Below, piece after piece: positions 60,661 through 64,000 of a stretch of DNA of 64,000 bases. Below the pieces are notes generated by a model. The model saw only the letters and a program-made list of their open reading frames with translations, had not been told where the DNA came from and ran no database searches. The position numbers and the translations under genes are program-made. This stretch comes from Nyssa sinensis (Eukaryota > Streptophyta > Magnoliopsida > Cornales > Nyssaceae). Location: assembly GCA_008638375.1 (NCBI GenBank), contig CM018031.1, positions 15,618,415-15,682,414 on the forward strand, in the 5' to 3' direction. Within the stretch, counting starts at the first letter, position 1, and each line of letters begins with the position of its first letter.

Positions 60661-61811
60661 TATAACCTTTGTTGTTACATAAAAAGTGCATATGTGAAAA
60701 TAGGGCTGTTAACTCTAAGGAAGCCCTTTTTTGTTGCTATAGTTTTTGGGGCCATTGCTTGGGGCAGTAACTGTTGTCAAGGGTTGGGCAAGTGTGAGAA
60801 TGCAGGACTGCATAATGATCTTTATAGTTTTACTTGAATCTTTAAATTGCCTAATACAATTTTTTTTTCTTTTGTTTTTTTTGGTTGTCCGTCCTGCTCA
60901 AGCTCATCCACCCTGACTGCCTGAGCAAAAACACTCTTGACTGCACCTGGACAAGAGCTTTTTGTGTTTAAATTGCTCATAGCTTTTTTTGTTTATTTTA
61001 TTTCAGTTTTTTTTTTCTTACCAAAGATTGTGATGTTACGTCATCTTTCAAGTAAATTCTACTCTTTTCTTTGATGAAAATGCGATGGTCCTGTCCATCC
61101 TCTTAACGCTTAGCATGGTCAAAGGATAAAATTCTTGGGTTTTTTGGGATTCTCTTCTGCCCTTGGTTCATTGTTTACAGGTCTCTTGAAACTGCGCCAT
61201 GTATCTGCTTGAACTCTATCAGATGATCTGTTCTAATCTGCAAAATTTTTCATGTGTTGGTGGTTGGAAGTGTGACATATTTTGGATTTTATGACTTGAA
61301 AGTCCTATAAAGCATTCTGTGTGTTAAGAGCTTGACTTCTTTTGGTGAAGACGTTACCCTATTTTGATGACATTTGCAGAAAGTCCTTTGTATAAGGTGG
61401 CAATTTACTCTACAGTGTCTACACAAAATGGCTATACAATAACTTGTTAGTTGGGATAAGGATAGATTTGTATTCTTGTCAAGTGAATGAATGACCCACA
61501 TTGCCAATTTGCACACAACTTTGATTCTTGCACTCTTTCTTCATTGCCAACTAATCTGACAAAATATCAACATTTGTGTATATAATTGTTTGGATTTTGC
61601 TTCACTCTTCAACAATATTTATCCCATTCCATTAAATGTTTACTGGTACATTTGTTGGGATTTGCGTCATTGTCCAATTGCATAGCTTGTTAATGTCATC
61701 ACCGTTGTGGTCTTATATCATAATACATCATGACAAAGTTGTATGGGCCATTGTATTTTCGAGTGAAAGCTACAACTGCTAGAAGAAAAGAAGGAATGTG
61801 GAAGGTATGTT
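60661..61811. other. Intergenic DNA, nothing recognised
   Basis: About 1.1 kb of AT-rich DNA with T-runs. Two similar TGTTGGGATTT/TTGTTTGGATTT phrases occur but no element could be defined. Confidence 0.45.
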
Positions 61812-63545
61812 CTTATCTTCTTTTCTTGTCTTAGAAGGTTATCTAGGGTTTTTTGTGCTCGTACTCTTTTAATGGTTTGGCTATATTTCAGTAATAAAGG
61901 GGCTGAGCCGCTGAGGGTGAAATTTCTTATGTTATACAATTTGGCTAACAACAAGTCGGCTTGGGTTAGCGAGTGTGTGGAGAGTGTAGGGAATAAGCTT
62001 GTCTAGATTCCTCGCTTTAGGAGAGACTTTTTTGATTGGGAACTTGAGGAGGTGGGCTCTTTCCTTTGTCACATCAACAATTTTCGGGCTATGGAAGGTA
62101 GGGAGGATAAGAAGGTTTGAATGCCGAATAAGAAGTCATTTTCTGTTAGCTCTTTCTGCAAGAACTTGTTCAATTTTGAAAGTCATCTCTTTCATTGGAA
62201 ACTCATTTGGCACTCAAAAGCCTCCCCTAAAGCTTCTTTTTTTGCTTGGGAAGCTTCTTGGAAAGCCATTTTAACTGCGAAAAATATGAAGAAAAGAGGT
62301 TTTCTTTTAGCTAGCAGATGTTATTTTTGCAAGAATGATGAGGAAATGGTAGATCACGTTCTCATCCACTGTCATGTTTCTTAAAGCTGCTGGAACCTTA
62401 TTCTTGCCTTGTTTGGTTTCTCCTGGGTTATGTCAAGTTCCATCAAAGACCTTCTGCTGGCTTAGGAAGGGTGCAATCTTTCAGAAGATATAAAGAGGAT
62501 TTGGAGACCGGCTCCAATTTGCCTCTTGTGGTGCATTTGGATCGAAAGGAACAATCGTGTCTTTGAAGATCTGAAGCTTTCTACTCCTTTCTTTAAAGAT
62601 GTTTTTTTGCGTTTATTATTTTTTTGGGCCAAAGATGTTTTTCCTGTAAATGTTTCATCTTTTGTTTATTTTTTGGAGTCTTTAAGACCGATGTAAAGCT
62701 TTTTGGGAGTTTTTGCCCTTGTTGCCCTTCTTGGGCAGCTTTATATATACTTCTTACTTAGCAAAAAAAAATTATATATTTCAGTAATAAAGGCTCTACT
62801 TGCACATGCTATCCCAATTGTATATGCGTGGATAAATAGAATCTGAAAGCCCCATATCAAGTAAGACAAGGCACGCTGTTAGTGTGACTTAAATTGGAGA
62901 CTTCTTAGGAACATAGTTCTTTATTTGAAGGCATTACTAGTTAAACTATGCTCTTATCTTGTATTCTTGTCTTAGAAGGTTATCCAGGGTTTTTGGTCAT
63001 GATGCATACTCTTTAACTGTTTGGCTAAATTTCAGTATAGTTGCACATGATGTCTCAATTGTATATGCATGAATAAATAGAATCCGGAAGCCCCATATCG
63101 AGTAGAACAAGGCACGCCTTTAGCATGACTTAAATTGGAGACTTCTTAGGAACATAGTTCTTTATTCCAAAGCATTACTAGTTAAACAATGCTCTTTATC
63201 TTCTTTTCTTGTCTTAGAAGGTTATCTAGGGTGTTTTTTTTTGTCATGATGCGAGGACATGTGCTCATACTCTTCAAATGTTTGGCTAAATTTCAGTATA
63301 CTTGCACATGCTGTCCCAATTGTATATGCATGAATAAATAGAATCCGAAAGCCCCATATCGAGTATAACAAGACACGCCTTTAGCATGACTTAAATTGGA
63401 GACTTCTTAGGAACATAGTTCTTTATTCCAAAGCATTACTAGTTAAACAATGCTCTTTATCTTCTTTTCTTGTCTGGGAAGGTTATATAGGTTTTTTTTT
63501 TTTTGTAATGATGCTAGTATCTGTGCTCAAACGCTTTTTAACTGT
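61812..63545. repeat. Tandem array of ~245-260 bp units, four copies
   Basis: The phrase CTTGTCTTAGAAGGTTAT, or a close variant, recurs at about 61826, 62967, 63209 and 63470. Units share GTATATGCATGAATAAATAGAATCC, AAGCCCCATATC and ATGACTTAAATTGGAGAC. The first unit is split by the LINE at 61901-62774; without it the first spacing is about 246 bp, like the rest. The last unit is partial. Confidence 0.88.
61901..62774 (+). mobile_element. 5'-truncated LINE with 19-bp target duplication
   Basis: The element starts within ORF2 and reads RFRRDFFDWELEEVGSFL, KKSFSVSSFCKNL, WKLIWHSKASPKASFFAWEA (zinc-binding region), CYFCKNDEEMVDHVLIHC, FGFSWVMSSSIKDLLL and CLLWCIWIERNNRVFEDLKL, then a 3' UTR and an A-run (62763-62771). 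TATATTTCAGTAATAAAGG occurs at 61882-61900 and again at 62775-62793. That is the classic product of target-primed reverse transcription. Few frame breaks suggest a fairly recent insertion. Confidence 0.92.
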
Positions 63546-64000
63546 TTTTTCTTTTACTAATAAAAGAGTATATTTCAAAAGTACAAAATAATAATAATAA
63601 AAGGGATGGAGTGATATTGAATTAGAATCTGGATGCCACTACTTGGGATATGTTTATAATCATATTAAGATAACATTTGACTAATTGGAAGAAGAAGCTA
63701 GGAAAAGGCTAACATGGCGGCATAAAAAGTTAAGAGAACAATAATAGTAGCACAATAACAACAAAATGGAGTAGGACCCAAATCAAGAAGTGGATGGCCG
63801 ATATGGTACTGTGATCACACTACTATGTCTAGCCATAATCAAAAAGCTATTGAATGGTCCGGGATTATTTGTACGGATCAATCAAAAGGTGCAATGTATA
63901 CGATATGTTTGCTTTTTATTTTTGTAGATCATTCAATAATTTTTCTTTTGTTGGACCAATCATCCAACTCAGCTGATTGAGACATGGTGTGACATTATGC
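63546..64000. other. Intergenic DNA at window end
   Basis: AT-rich DNA with an (AAT)n run at 63588-63600. No gene was seen up to the edge. Confidence 0.5.

Noticed and set aside
1..64000. CRISPR arrays, phage, plasmid or bacterial defence systems
   Set aside because: The repeats here are plant transposons and minisatellites, and all supported genes are spliced nuclear plant genes.

Overview
The window is nuclear DNA of a flowering plant, most probably a woody eudicot. The evidence is spliced genes with GT-AG introns, plant-type protein families, AT-rich intergenic DNA, and dense nested LTR, LINE, SINE and MITE-like repeats. No bacterial features, organelle genes, CRISPR arrays or viral genomes were seen. 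The genus cannot be fixed from sequence alone.

Layout. (1) 1-10717, plus strand: the 3' part of a CCR4-NOT subunit gene (NOT2/VIP2). The window opens inside an exon. One 6.4 kb intron (2075-8517) holds a tRNA-derived SINE, an 81-bp tandem repeat and a LINE fragment. (2) 15388-12036, minus strand: a complete eight-exon gene for a signal peptide, malectin-like, LRR, transmembrane protein that ends in a tail with no kinase. It converges on NOT2. (3) 16.8-28.2 kb: repeat-rich intergenic DNA with a 1.25 kb tandem duplication, a decayed Ty3/gypsy pol, tandem LTR-PBS units of TRIM type, a malectin-like pseudogene broken by a 92-bp triplication, and LINE fragments. (4) 28407-58869, plus strand: the splicing factor gene CWC22. 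Its seven coding exons spread over 30.5 kb because two introns of about 13.5 kb each (29873-43420 and 44119-57650) have filled with nested transposons. (5) 58.9-64 kb: 3' flank with a four-copy minisatellite, one copy of which is split by a young-looking 5'-truncated LINE.

Both housekeeping genes (NOT2 for mRNA deadenylation and transcription, CWC22 for splicing and exon-junction-complex loading) show one apparent +1 base frameshift in an otherwise well-preserved reading frame. Either these are residual consensus errors in the assembly or the alleles are damaged. The malectin-LRR gene is intact across all eight exons, so errors are not everywhere.

I found no convincing new multi-gene system. 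The best signals are transposon insertions whose target-site duplications can be read directly: a MULE-like element with a perfect 9-bp duplication inside a LINE, a LINE with a perfect 19-bp duplication inside a minisatellite, and a 3.4 kb solo LTR with a 5-bp duplication. Next in interest are the broken receptor paralogue and the two giant introns.
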